Below, piece by piece: positions 5,367 to 12,565 of a stretch of DNA of 12,565 bases. The position numbers were made by a program, and so were the translations under genes. This DNA comes from CAYTLW01 sp964438735 (lineage in GTDB: Bacteria > Myxococcota_A > UBA9042): NCBI GenBank assembly GCA_964438735.1, contig CAYTLW010000179.1, forward strand, positions 1 to 12,565, written 5' to 3'. How positions within the stretch are numbered: the stretch's first letter is position 1; each line of letters starts with the position of its first letter. Under the pieces are notes generated by a model, which was given only the letters and a program-made list of their open reading frames with translations, was not told the origin of the DNA and searched no databases.

Positions 5367-7310
5367 ATGGCGGCTCGAATCCTGCTGGCCCTTTGGCTCG
5401 CTGTCGCCGTGTCGCTGGCCGCTTGCACAGACAGTCCGCCGACGCCCACCAGCACGCCCCCTGCAGCGCCGGGTGGCGTGGCTCCACAAACGTGCGAGCA
5501 GGCGGCCATCAACGACGTCGACGCCAAGCGTACGCGCTTCGCCATGTCGCTCTTTCACTACAACATCGAGTACGTCATCGGTGGCCTGGACTACACCGAC
5601 CGGTCCGGCAAGCGGCACCTCTTCATCGACCCCAAGACCGCGGCTGGCTGGACCAACAGCAAGGTCGAGGATTGGATCGTCACCGAGACCTTCGCGCCGA
5701 TCCTGGCGATGTACGACAAGCATCCGAGCTGGGGTGTGGATATCGAACTCCAGGGCTACATGATCGAGGTGCTCGCCGCGCGACATCCCCAGACCCTGGC
5801 CCTGCTGCGCAAGTTGGCGGTGCGCGGCCAGGTGGAGTTGATCAGTTTCCACTACGCCGCTCAGCTCTTCCTGGCTTTCCCTTTCGCTGACCACGCGCGC
5901 TCCGTCACGGCGACCAAGGCCATATTCGCCAAGTACTGCCTGCCGCTTTCGCGGGTGGTCTTCAACCAGGAGGGTCAGGCCGGAGAGGGGCGCCAGCGGG
6001 CGCTGGTGCAGCATGGCTATGAGATCGGGGTACATCCCAAGAATCTCTGGGGTTATGTACGTCATGGTGAAGTGCCATGGCCATGGTATAGCAGCGAAGG
6101 TGGCACCGTGATCGTGGGTCCGGGGGGCGTGGAGCCCGACTCCGGCATCGAGGTGGCCTGGGATTTCTTCGACGACGGCGAGTTGCGCTCGGTGCCCGGC
6201 AAGCTCAACCCCTATTTTGCGCCCTTGGCCGCCCACTCGGCCGAGCGCGTGGCCGAGTTCGAGGCCAAGTTGCAGGCGAGACAGGACGATGGCTGGCATC
6301 TGACCACCGTCGGCGATTACGTGCGCCACCTCGAAGCGGCCAAAGTGGACAAGAAGGCCGCCCCACCACTGCTGGATGGCACCTGGCAGCCCCAGAGCAC
6401 CGACAGCATCCACCGCTGGCTGGGCGGGCGGAGCGACACCTTCTCTTCGGCCGAGGAAGACGACAAGGTTCGTACGGGCAACGCCGTGGCCCGGATGCAC
6501 GTCAACGCCAGCCAGATCCTGTTGGAGCACCTGAAGGCGGCGGACTTGGAGGAGCCGGCAGACGCCCTGCAGATGGACATGCAGTGGCGCTTGTTATGGC
6601 ACGCCCAGGTCAGCGATTGCAGCGGCGTCAACCCGTGGCGCGGCGAGGTGATGTTCGGCCTGGACGCCAACACGATGTTGCTCGAAACGGCCAAGAAACA
6701 GCGCAGTGACTGGCTCGAGCGGCTGGGTTGGTCGCATGTCGAGGTGGACCTGAAGACGCGCACCGCCAAGGCGCTGAAGTCGTTGCCCGGAGACGAGTTG
6801 TTGCCCCCCGCGGCGCCGCCCTTGCCGGTGACCATCACCGCCGCAGAGCGCACGGTGACCGTCGCCTGGAGTCAGCCGGGTGCGCAGCGCTGGCAACTGG
6901 ATGTGGCCTTCGGTCCGCCCGCCGACGAGCCCTGCGGCACCTGCGATGTACGCCACCTGGCCGTGTCCTTTCCGCGCAAGTCACCGAAGTTGGCGTATTG
7001 CCCGGGGCTCATCGAGGACGAGGTGCGTACCTACGCCCTGGATGACTTCTCCTGGGACAAGGGCGAGGCGTGGCTTCCCCTGGCCAACGGTCTGGTGGGT
7101 CTGGGCAAGGATTGGTGGGCCATCAAACACGTGCGCCAGGTGCACGTGGCGGCCCGGATCCGGCCCGATGTGGCGCAGATCGATTTCGTCGACGAGTCGC
7201 TCCAGCCGGCGAGCACACCTTCGTGGCGCTTCACCGTGTTCAAGGGTTCGGCCAGCGACGCGCTGCAGCTGGCCAATCGCATCAACATCCACCCGGTCGT
7301 GCGGTACTGA
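5367..7310 (+). CDS. Lipoprotein with GH57/GH38-like glycoside hydrolase or deacetylase barrel
   Basis: A 647-residue lipoprotein. ATG 5367 is preferred because GAGG (5354-5357) is 9 nt away; ATG 5361 would add two residues with only 3 nt spacing. The signal peptide ends in lipobox LAAC (Cys20), followed by a Pro/Thr linker (23-40). Residues 57-330 resemble GH57/GH38-type (beta/alpha) barrels: FHYNIEYV (62-70), SWGVDIELQGYMIEVLA (121-137), RGQVELISFHY (153-163), VVFNQEGQAGEG (197-208) and GWHLTTVGDYVR near 309-320. Glu127, His162 and Glu202 are candidate active-site residues. At 408-437 the pattern LLWHAQVSDCSG, then PWRGEV, looks like the conserved second domain of such proteins; the rest is beta-rich. 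I infer hydrolysis of an alpha-linked envelope or external glycan; the substrate is unknown. It is the first gene of an operon, 2 bp from the molybdoenzyme. Confidence 0.7.
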   Translation: MAARILLALWLAVAVSLAACTDSPPTPTSTPPAAPGGVAPQTCEQAAINDVDAKRTRFAMSLFHYNIEYVIGGLDYTDRSGKRHLFIDPKTAAGWTNSKVEDWIVTETFAPILAMYDKHPSWGVDIELQGYMIEVLAARHPQTLALLRKLAVRGQVELISFHYAAQLFLAFPFADHARSVTATKAIFAKYCLPLSRVVFNQEGQAGEGRQRALVQHGYEIGVHPKNLWGYVRHGEVPWPWYSSEGGTVIVGPGGVEPDSGIEVAWDFFDDGELRSVPGKLNPYFAPLAAHSAERVAEFEAKLQARQDDGWHLTTVGDYVRHLEAAKVDKKAAPPLLDGTWQPQSTDSIHRWLGGRSDTFSSAEEDDKVRTGNAVARMHVNASQILLEHLKAADLEEPADALQMDMQWRLLWHAQVSDCSGVNPWRGEVMFGLDANTMLLETAKKQRSDWLERLGWSHVEVDLKTRTAKALKSLPGDELLPPAAPPLPVTITAAERTVTVAWSQPGAQRWQLDVAFGPPADEPCGTCDVRHLAVSFPRKSPKLAYCPGLIEDEVRTYALDDFSWDKGEAWLPLANGLVGLGKDWWAIKHVRQVHVAARIRPDVAQIDFVDESLQPASTPSWRFTVFKGSASDALQLANRINIHPVVRY

Positions 7311-7312
7311 AC

Positions 7313-9256
7313 ATGTCACGCGCAACCGGACAGCCGGAAGAACGAAGGGCGGTGTGCACCTACGACTGCCCGGATGCCTGCAGCCTGCTGGTCTCGGGTC
7401 AGGGCGAGACGTTGACCTTGCGCGGCGATCCCGACCATCCCATCACTGCCGGCATGCTCTGCCATCGCATCCGTCGACATCCGGGACGGCTGCGGGATCC
7501 GGAGCGCTTGCGACAGCCGATGCTGCGCCAGGGGGACGACTGGACCGCAGTTTCGTGGCAGGAGGCGCTGAAACTGGCCGGCAAAAAGCTCGCTGCAGCC
7601 CTGCAGGATCACGGCCCGGCGTCGGTAGTCTGGCTTGGCGGCGGAGGATCGTTGGGCTTGAGCAAGCAGCTCATTGGCCACTTCTTTCACAGCCTCGGCC
7701 CGATCACGACGCGCAGTGGGGGCGTCTGCGGCGCGGCCGGCGATGCGGCCCAGGCGCTGGATTTCGGTGGCGTCGGTGGCCACGACTACAGCGACATGGA
7801 CCACAGCGATGCCGTGGTGCTCTGGGGCAAGGATCCTGCGACCACGGGCTTGCACCTGTTGCCCTTCGTGCGCGCCGCCCGTCGTCGTGGCGCACCGGTG
7901 ACCCTGATCGAGGTTCGTCCGACAAAGACCGCACACCTGGTCGATCGGGTGATCCGCATTCGCCCCGGCGGGGACGGCTGGCTGGCGCTGGCCGTGCTGC
8001 GCTGGCTGCGCGGCAGGGATGCGCTGCCGGATGGGGCCCGTGCCCGGGTTGGCAACCTGGCCGGGATCGAGCCGCTGCTCACCGACGACGTGGCCGATGC
8101 CGCCCGCCGGGCCGGGGCCAGCATGGCGGACGTGGCCTGGCTGGGCGCCATCTACGCCCGACGAGCGCCCGTGGGCACCTGGGTCGGCTGGGGCCCGACG
8201 CGGCGGCGTTTTGGCGGTCGGAACCTGCGCTGGATCGACGCGCTGGGCGTGCTGAGCGGCCACGTGGGGGTGCGCGGTGGCGGCATCAACTTCAACAGCG
8301 ACCGGCGCCGGGGTCTGGATACGACCATGCTGGCTCGTCGCAGCGGCCGGGTCATCGCCGCGCCCTTCCTGGCCGGGCAGCTGTCTTCGCTGACCGATCC
8401 ACCGGCGCGTTTCGCCTGGATCGCCACCACCAATCCGGTGACCCAATATCCGGACTCGGCTGCCTTGCACCAGGCGCTGCGTGGGGTCGACTTCACGGTG
8501 GTCGCCGACGCATTCATGACCGATACCGCGCGCGCTGCCGACCTGGTCCTGCCGGTCAAGCTGATGCTGGAAGAAGCGGACGTGGTCGGCTCCTACCAGC
8601 ACCAGCACATCGCTGCCGGCGAAGTCGCCGCGACGCCGATGAAGGGTCCGCGATCGGACGTGCACATTCTGCGTTCGTTGCGGGCGGAGATCGGTTTGCC
8701 GCCCGATCCCCTGCTCGAAGACGTGCCCGCCACCCTGGCCCGGATGACCCGAAGCTGGTTCGACAGCGGTAACGACGGGCCCAAACGCAATCCCTGCCAG
8801 CCCATGGTGCCCTGGGCCGATGGATTCGACACCGCAGACGGGCTGGCCCATCTGGTCGACGAGCTGCCCGCAGTGCCAGCGCACGATGGCGACTTCCCAC
8901 TCCTGCTGCAGACGCCGCCATCGCATCGCTGGCAGACCTCGCAGCTGACCGCTCGCGAACAGGACGCGCCGCCCACCTGCTTCATCCACCCCGAAGCGGC
9001 GCCGCCCGGAGTCCGCGACGGGGATCCAGCGCGATTGGTCAGCCCCATCGGTGAATTGACCGTAGGCATCGCCCTGGACGAGGACTTGTGGCCGGGTGGC
9101 TGTGTGGTGCACCGCGGCGGCGCGCTGGCCCTGGGTCGTTGCGTCAATCGGCTGGTACAGGCGCACAGTACCGATATCGGCCTCGGGGCGGCGTTCTATG
9201 ACCAGCCGGTCCGGCTCGAGGTCGGCTCAGCCCAAAGCCGGAGTGAAAGCTCATGA
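7313..9256 (+). CDS. Cytoplasmic molybdopterin-dependent oxidoreductase (DMSO-reductase family)
   Basis: A 647-residue protein starting 2 nt after the preceding stop, with no clear Shine-Dalgarno, so translation is probably coupled. The N-terminus carries a [4Fe-4S] motif C15-x3-C19-x3-C23-x26-C50 (VCTYDCPDAC, then GMLCHR). It continues VSWQEALKLAGKKLA (80-94) and TRSGGVCGAAGDAAQAL, with Cys139 in the region of the Mo ligand. Later motifs typical of the family are VLWGKDPATTGLHLLPF, VRGGGINFN, ATTNPVTQYPDS, VVADAFMTDTARAADLVLPV and a C-terminal molybdopterin-dinucleotide-binding domain (about 540-640: RWQTSQLTAREQ, PGVRDGDPARLVSP, GGALALGRCVN). There is no Tat signal, so it acts in the cytoplasm, and no partner subunit or cofactor-synthesis gene is visible. 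It belongs to the group of stand-alone 'CPDAC' oxidoreductases; the substrate is unknown. Its last four bases overlap the next gene (ATGA). Confidence 0.9.
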   Translation: MSRATGQPEERRAVCTYDCPDACSLLVSGQGETLTLRGDPDHPITAGMLCHRIRRHPGRLRDPERLRQPMLRQGDDWTAVSWQEALKLAGKKLAAALQDHGPASVVWLGGGGSLGLSKQLIGHFFHSLGPITTRSGGVCGAAGDAAQALDFGGVGGHDYSDMDHSDAVVLWGKDPATTGLHLLPFVRAARRRGAPVTLIEVRPTKTAHLVDRVIRIRPGGDGWLALAVLRWLRGRDALPDGARARVGNLAGIEPLLTDDVADAARRAGASMADVAWLGAIYARRAPVGTWVGWGPTRRRFGGRNLRWIDALGVLSGHVGVRGGGINFNSDRRRGLDTTMLARRSGRVIAAPFLAGQLSSLTDPPARFAWIATTNPVTQYPDSAALHQALRGVDFTVVADAFMTDTARAADLVLPVKLMLEEADVVGSYQHQHIAAGEVAATPMKGPRSDVHILRSLRAEIGLPPDPLLEDVPATLARMTRSWFDSGNDGPKRNPCQPMVPWADGFDTADGLAHLVDELPAVPAHDGDFPLLLQTPPSHRWQTSQLTAREQDAPPTCFIHPEAAPPGVRDGDPARLVSPIGELTVGIALDEDLWPGGCVVHRGGALALGRCVNRLVQAHSTDIGLGAAFYDQPVRLEVGSAQSRSESS

Positions 9257-9744
9257 CGCCTGTCCCAGGTTCGTCTCCCAGTCCGCGCATGGCGGTCGGC
9301 TGGGTGCTGGTATTGCCCCTCGTGTTGGGCGCCTGCTCAAAGGGCCCCACACCCGAGGACGAGGTCCGCGCGGTCATCGCCACGGTGCGTGACGCCGCCG
9401 ACAAGGGCGACCTGGACGTACTCGGCGCCCACATCGCCGACCGCTATACCGACCACCAGGGCAGCGACAAGGAGCGGGTGCTGCACATGGTCGGCAACCG
9501 GACGCGGCGCCATCGCAATCGGTACGTCTACATCAAGGTGCGCAACGTGGAGATCCGCGACGACGGCAAGGCCAAGGTGATCGCCCTGGCGGGGCTGGCC
9601 GGCGGACCCGTGGACGAGGACAAGCGGCCGGTGGAGGTGACCGCCAACCTGCTGCGCTTCCGGCTGGTCATGGCCAGGAGCGAGACGACCTGGCAGGTGG
9701 AGCGCGCCGAGTGGCGCCGCGCGAGTCCGCTGGAGATGCTCTGA
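9253..9744 (+). CDS. NTF2/SnoaL-like lipoprotein
   Basis: A 163-residue lipoprotein whose ATG overlaps the molybdoenzyme stop (ATGA), with GGAG (9240-9243) 9 nt upstream. An in-frame ATG at 9289 would give a shorter signal peptide, but the overlapping start is better supported. The lipobox is LGAC (Cys28). Mature residues begin with a helix, PEDEVRAVIATVRDAADKGD, then LGAHIADRYTDHQG and strands YVYIKVRNVEIRDDGKAKVIALAG, LLRFRLVMARSETTWQVERAEW. This helix-then-curved-sheet order, ending in a Trp-containing strand, is typical of NTF2-like (DUF4440/SnoaL) folds, which are often ligand-binding pockets without catalysis. It is the last gene of the operon. Its final 77 bp are antisense to the 3' end of the protease gene. 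Confidence 0.75.
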   Translation: MTPVPGSSPSPRMAVGWVLVLPLVLGACSKGPTPEDEVRAVIATVRDAADKGDLDVLGAHIADRYTDHQGSDKERVLHMVGNRTRRHRNRYVYIKVRNVEIRDDGKAKVIALAGLAGGPVDEDKRPVEVTANLLRFRLVMARSETTWQVERAEWRRASPLEML

Positions 9745-12457
9745 GGCGCCACAAGAAGACGCCCGCAAGGAGCAGCAGCAAGCCGACGGGCCAGCGACCG
9801 GGCGATCTGGGGTCCGCGGTGCAGCCGCGGCCGACGAGATTGGATGGCACGGGATCTTCGGGTTCCTGAGTGGTGGCGCCGTCTTCGGGCGTCACGCCGG
9901 CCGTGGAGACGTCCTCGACCACGTCCGGCTCTGCTGGCTTGTCGACGACCACCAACAACAAGGCCGCCTCGGCGATGCGCCCAGCCTCGTCTCGTACCCG
10001 AACCTTGTAGCGCTGGGTGCCCGGCGTCGGGACCGTGACCTGGCGTGGGGCCAGCGATCCAAACGGTGTGTCCCAGGTGCCGTCATAGCCGTCATCCCAG
10101 CGGGCCTGCACCACGCCGTTGCCGCCGCTGACCTTGACCACCAGGTCGAACGGATGGTTGGCGCCGGCCACGGCAGGCTCGGACGACAGGGTCACCACTG
10201 GTGACTTGGCGTCCTCGACCCCGCCGAGCGCTCCAGCGGCGTTGAGTCTGCCCCACCCCATCCCCTTGTCGGGCACAACACCGGCCATCTTGGTCGCGCC
10301 GTCGCGCAGGGCGTCTCGCGCTGCGTCGCCGCGCACGCCCGTGCTGGCCAGCAGCGCCATGGTGCCCGCCACATGCGGTCCAGCGCCGGAGGTGCCACCG
10401 AAGACGCGCATGGCGCCGTGGGGAATGGAAGGGACCTTCGGCGACGCGGACTCCATGGGCGGAGAGGCCGCCCAGGGATTGTCCGGGGCACCCACGTCGG
10501 GCTTCTGCACGCCGTCGATTCGCGGTCCGCGGGCTGAGTAGTTTCGCAGCTTGCCCTTGGACTCCGGATAACCACCGAACCATTGTTTGGTCAGGCCAGC
10601 CACGTTGCCCGCGACGGCGGCCACAGCGACGCAATGATCCGCTGTCGAGGGCACGCCAACCAGGTAGGCCTCGCTGGTGTTCTTCTTGAACGCGACGCCC
10701 TTGCCCCAGCCCGAGACGTGGTCGTACACGTAGCTGTCGACCGTGGCGGTCACTCCTACGGGCGCCGAGACGGTGAGCGTCCAGGTTCCCTCGCCCATGG
10801 CGGCTTTGTCCTTTTCGCGCACCAGCACAATGCTGTGCCACGCCGTATCGCGTGGTGTCACCTCCATCATGCCGTAGACGGAGACCCCCTTGCTCTTGGT
10901 GCCCTTGCTGTCGGGCGAAAACGCCGGGCCATCGGGCGGTGCCAGGCTCACCAATACGCTGGCCGGCGAGCTGCCGCGGGCGTTGATGGCCATGCGCACC
11001 TGCTCCAGCGGACCGCCGTACTTTGGCTGCTTGATGACGAAATCCATGGACTGCGAATCACCGCCTTTGAGCAGGCTGCGCACGTGTTTCTTGTGCCCAG
11101 CGTGATTGCCGACCGGGCATGCCTGCGAGATCAGCGACTGGCTGGCCGCCTCGTCGACCAGCTGGGAGTGGGCGTCGCTGCCATCGAGCGGCGCGTAGAC
11201 CCACATGGCCGTCTCGTGCAGCAGCACGTCAGGCATTCGCTGGGCCAGCCAGATGGCGGCAAACCCCTGCTTGGCCGGCGTATGGGCGATGATGGCGTCC
11301 GCCTCCGGGGCGACCCCCACCCAGCGTCGACCCTGCAGCGGCACCCCGCCGACCGCGATGGACATGACGCCCGAGCCGTGACCGAACAGCCCCAGGTAGT
11401 GCTTGGAAAGGCCCTGGCCATAGAGCGCATCCACCGAGGTGAGATCCGTGCCGCGGGTGAAGGTCTGGTGCACGTTCTTATAGGGCCGCAGGTCGACCAG
11501 CATCATGCGGATCTTGGACGTGCCCAGCCGCACGAGGCGCTCATTGCTCTCGAGATCTTCGCTGTGGTCGACATCATCGGGCACGAAGAGGGGCTCGCCG
11601 AAGGCCAGCGTATCGTCATCGAAACCAGCCGCCGCGCCGTAGTCGCGACGACCGTTGCCGTTCAGGTCCAGGTAGAGCCAGTCCACAGACGGCGCGAAAC
11701 CCTTGGGTCGCGCATCCACGGGGTAGCCATAGCCCATCACCGTCTCCGCCCGCAGCGTGCGCGCCACTTCGGACGGTGAACCAACGCCATCCCCGTCCAG
11801 GTCGATGAAGTCCTTGCCCGGTTCGAACTCGCCGTTGTTGTTGCTGTCGATCCAGTCGAACCAGCCGCCGTCGGCATGAAAGAAGTGCGGGTGGAAGACA
11901 TCCACCAGGGTGTCCAGATCGGCGATCAGGGTGCCCTTGCCAGTGAGGTGGCCGAATTTCGGTACCGCGCCGCGGGCGCCGTCGACGTGGATCAACTCGG
12001 TGGTCACGTTCAGCGGTGGCGGGCCACCCGGTCGGGCCAGCGAGACGCGCACGATGGCGCCGATGGCGTCCAGGACCGGCAAGGCCGATGCTGGTGCCTC
12101 CGCAGCCACGAATCGGCGGAACTTCACCGGCTTGCCGCCGACGCGGGCGATGCGTGCGCCGGTTCGTTCCACCTCGCGCATCAGCTTGTCGTCGACCAAC
12201 CGGTCGGCTTCGATAATCACCGGCACCGTAGAGAGCGGCGCAGGCGAGCGCCAAGGCCCGACCGGCGCGAGCCCCAGCTTCAGCGCGAGCTCGATAGCCG
12301 GGTCGATCTTGTTCTGCCACCTGGCGGCTCTGCGGGCCGCGTCAACGGTGGCCGTCGGCAGGAGCGCCAGCACCAATGCGCCGCCGACCAGCAGCCACGG
12401 GATCGGCGACCGGCTGAGATCGGGTCCGCGGGCATCGGGTCGCCGGTCGCTGCGCAT
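9668..12457 (-). CDS. Surface-anchored subtilisin-like serine protease (S8) with Ca-binding insert, PKD-like domain and MYXO-CTERM-like tail
   Basis: A 929-residue protein. The signal peptide is at 17-40. Residues 77-142 look like an I9-type inhibitory propeptide (VPVIIEAD to GAIVRVSL). The catalytic residues are Asp182 (LIADLDTLVDVFHP), His360 (FGHGSGVMS), oxyanion Asn451 (PVGNHAG) and Ser690 (GGTSGAGPHVAGTMALL). Between Asp and His lie 178 residues with EF-hand/dockerin-like loops at 204-216, 219-230 and 264-272 (DSNNNGEFEPGKD, DLDGDG, DLNGNG). Residues about 459-580 form a beta-rich domain nested inside the protease fold. Residues 752-838 resemble a PKD domain (WDDGYDGTWDT, PGTQRYKVRVRDEAG). 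An acidic/Pro linker (842-872) leads to GRGC879, a hydrophobic helix (889-902) and Arg residues. I infer a secreted, surface-retained endopeptidase. No Shine-Dalgarno precedes the ATG. Confidence 0.9.
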   Translation of the reverse strand: MRSDRRPDARGPDLSRSPIPWLLVGGALVLALLPTATVDAARRAARWQNKIDPAIELALKLGLAPVGPWRSPAPLSTVPVIIEADRLVDDKLMREVERTGARIARVGGKPVKFRRFVAAEAPASALPVLDAIGAIVRVSLARPGGPPPLNVTTELIHVDGARGAVPKFGHLTGKGTLIADLDTLVDVFHPHFFHADGGWFDWIDSNNNGEFEPGKDFIDLDGDGVGSPSEVARTLRAETVMGYGYPVDARPKGFAPSVDWLYLDLNGNGRRDYGAAAGFDDDTLAFGEPLFVPDDVDHSEDLESNERLVRLGTSKIRMMLVDLRPYKNVHQTFTRGTDLTSVDALYGQGLSKHYLGLFGHGSGVMSIAVGGVPLQGRRWVGVAPEADAIIAHTPAKQGFAAIWLAQRMPDVLLHETAMWVYAPLDGSDAHSQLVDEAASQSLISQACPVGNHAGHKKHVRSLLKGGDSQSMDFVIKQPKYGGPLEQVRMAINARGSSPASVLVSLAPPDGPAFSPDSKGTKSKGVSVYGMMEVTPRDTAWHSIVLVREKDKAAMGEGTWTLTVSAPVGVTATVDSYVYDHVSGWGKGVAFKKNTSEAYLVGVPSTADHCVAVAAVAGNVAGLTKQWFGGYPESKGKLRNYSARGPRIDGVQKPDVGAPDNPWAASPPMESASPKVPSIPHGAMRVFGGTSGAGPHVAGTMALLASTGVRGDAARDALRDGATKMAGVVPDKGMGWGRLNAAGALGGVEDAKSPVVTLSSEPAVAGANHPFDLVVKVSGGNGVVQARWDDGYDGTWDTPFGSLAPRQVTVPTPGTQRYKVRVRDEAGRIAEAALLLVVVDKPAEPDVVEDVSTAGVTPEDGATTQEPEDPVPSNLVGRGCTADPRSPGRWPVGLLLLLAGVFLWRLRASPADSRGATRRAPPARSSRSWP

Positions 12458-12461
12458 GGGC

Positions 12462-12468
12462 GGGAGGG
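12462..12468 (+). promoter_or_regulatory. Ribosome binding site (GGGAGGG) of the gene entering at the right edge
   Basis: GGGAGGG lies 8 nt before ATG 12477 on the plus strand, the strongest Shine-Dalgarno match near this edge. It is the main reason for calling a plus-strand gene here. Confidence 0.45.
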
Positions 12469-12476
12469 TATCATCG

Positions 12477-12565
12477 ATGCTGGCTGGGCCGAAGGTCGGT
12501 GGGGCGCGATCTCAGGGCGATCGCAAAGTCGCCTTTGGGCGAGAAAGCTTGCGGAAAGGTCTTGT
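12477..12565 (+). CDS. N-terminal 29 residues of an unidentified protein cut by the window edge
   Basis: The frame opens at ATG 12477 behind GGGAGGG and stays open to the end. It begins MLAGPKVGGARSQGDRKVAF and is basic, without a signal peptide. It is too short to assign. The stretch KVAFGRESLRKGL is faintly like the start of chaperonin-60 proteins, but I would not name it on that. It would be divergent from the protease gene, with only 19 bp between the two start codons, leaving little room for separate promoters. A rival reading on the minus strand (TGA at 12473-12471, about 30 open codons to the edge) cannot be excluded. Confidence 0.35.
   Translation, partial: MLAGPKVGGARSQGDRKVAFGRESLRKGL

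Noticed and set aside
6880..8772. 630-codon plus-strand frame overlapping the hydrolase and molybdoenzyme genes
   Set aside because: It crosses two real genes in another frame and is dominated by Arg, Pro, Gly and Trp; a shadow.
7316..9166. 616-codon minus-strand open frame opposite the molybdoenzyme
   Set aside because: The sense strand has clear Fe-S and molybdopterin motifs. The antisense product is rich in Arg, His, Gln and Gly with no recognisable motif or good ribosome site.
10583..11779. 398-codon plus-strand frame opposite the protease
   Set aside because: It is antisense to a complete subtilisin catalytic domain; its composition is shadow-like.
12471..12565. Minus-strand frame of about 30 codons entering from the right and ending at TGA 12473-12471
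   Set aside because: It is plausible by composition and would put the protease 13 bp downstream in an operon. The plus-strand alternative has a strong GGGAGGG site and the protease ATG has none, so I list the plus-strand start instead, at low confidence.

Overview
This is a GC-rich, gene-dense bacterial window. The protein families point to the Myxococcota/Bradymonadota group (former Deltaproteobacteria). The signs are a MopE-type acidic/Cys metal-binding motif, a MYXO-CTERM-like tail (Cys, hydrophobic helix, Arg), several lipoproteins with acidic or Pro/Thr linkers, and a Cys-rich lipoprotein with Asp/Ala/Gly linkers. No rRNA, tRNA, CRISPR array, IS element or phage gene was seen. A run of exactly 100 Ns (4675-4774) shows this is a scaffolded draft assembly.

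Layout. Positions 1-254 (+) hold the last 55 codons of a cut gene, coupled through an ATGA overlap to a 29-codon mini-ORF. Positions 272-1216 (-) encode a secreted PQQ-like beta-propeller protein. Positions 1379-3799 (+) encode a large polytopic membrane protein with an alkaline-phosphatase/sulfatase-fold domain, a MopE-like metal motif and a very basic tail. It converges, with a shared hairpin, on a minus-strand pair: a Cys-rich lipoprotein (5205 to 4416, broken by the N gap) and a small secreted, probably outer-membrane beta protein (4401-3814). Diverging from that pair is a tight three-gene operon at 5367-9744 (+): a GH57/GH38-like lipoprotein, a cytoplasmic molybdopterin oxidoreductase and an NTF2-like lipoprotein. 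Positions 12457-9668 (-) encode a surface subtilisin-like protease whose 3' end overlaps the operon's 3' end antisense by 77 bp. At the right edge another plus-strand gene probably begins.

Functionally the window is dominated by envelope and surface proteins: three lipoproteins, a secreted propeller, an OM-type barrel, a membrane phosphoryl/sulfuryl-type enzyme and a surface protease. The one clearly cytoplasmic enzyme is the molybdoprotein, placed between two lipoprotein genes. I do not see a recognisable defence, mobile or secondary-metabolite system. The least explained items are the Thr-nucleophile membrane enzyme with its Lys tail, the SEGWYD Cys-repeat lipoprotein paired with a barrel, and the lipoprotein-molybdoenzyme-lipoprotein operon.
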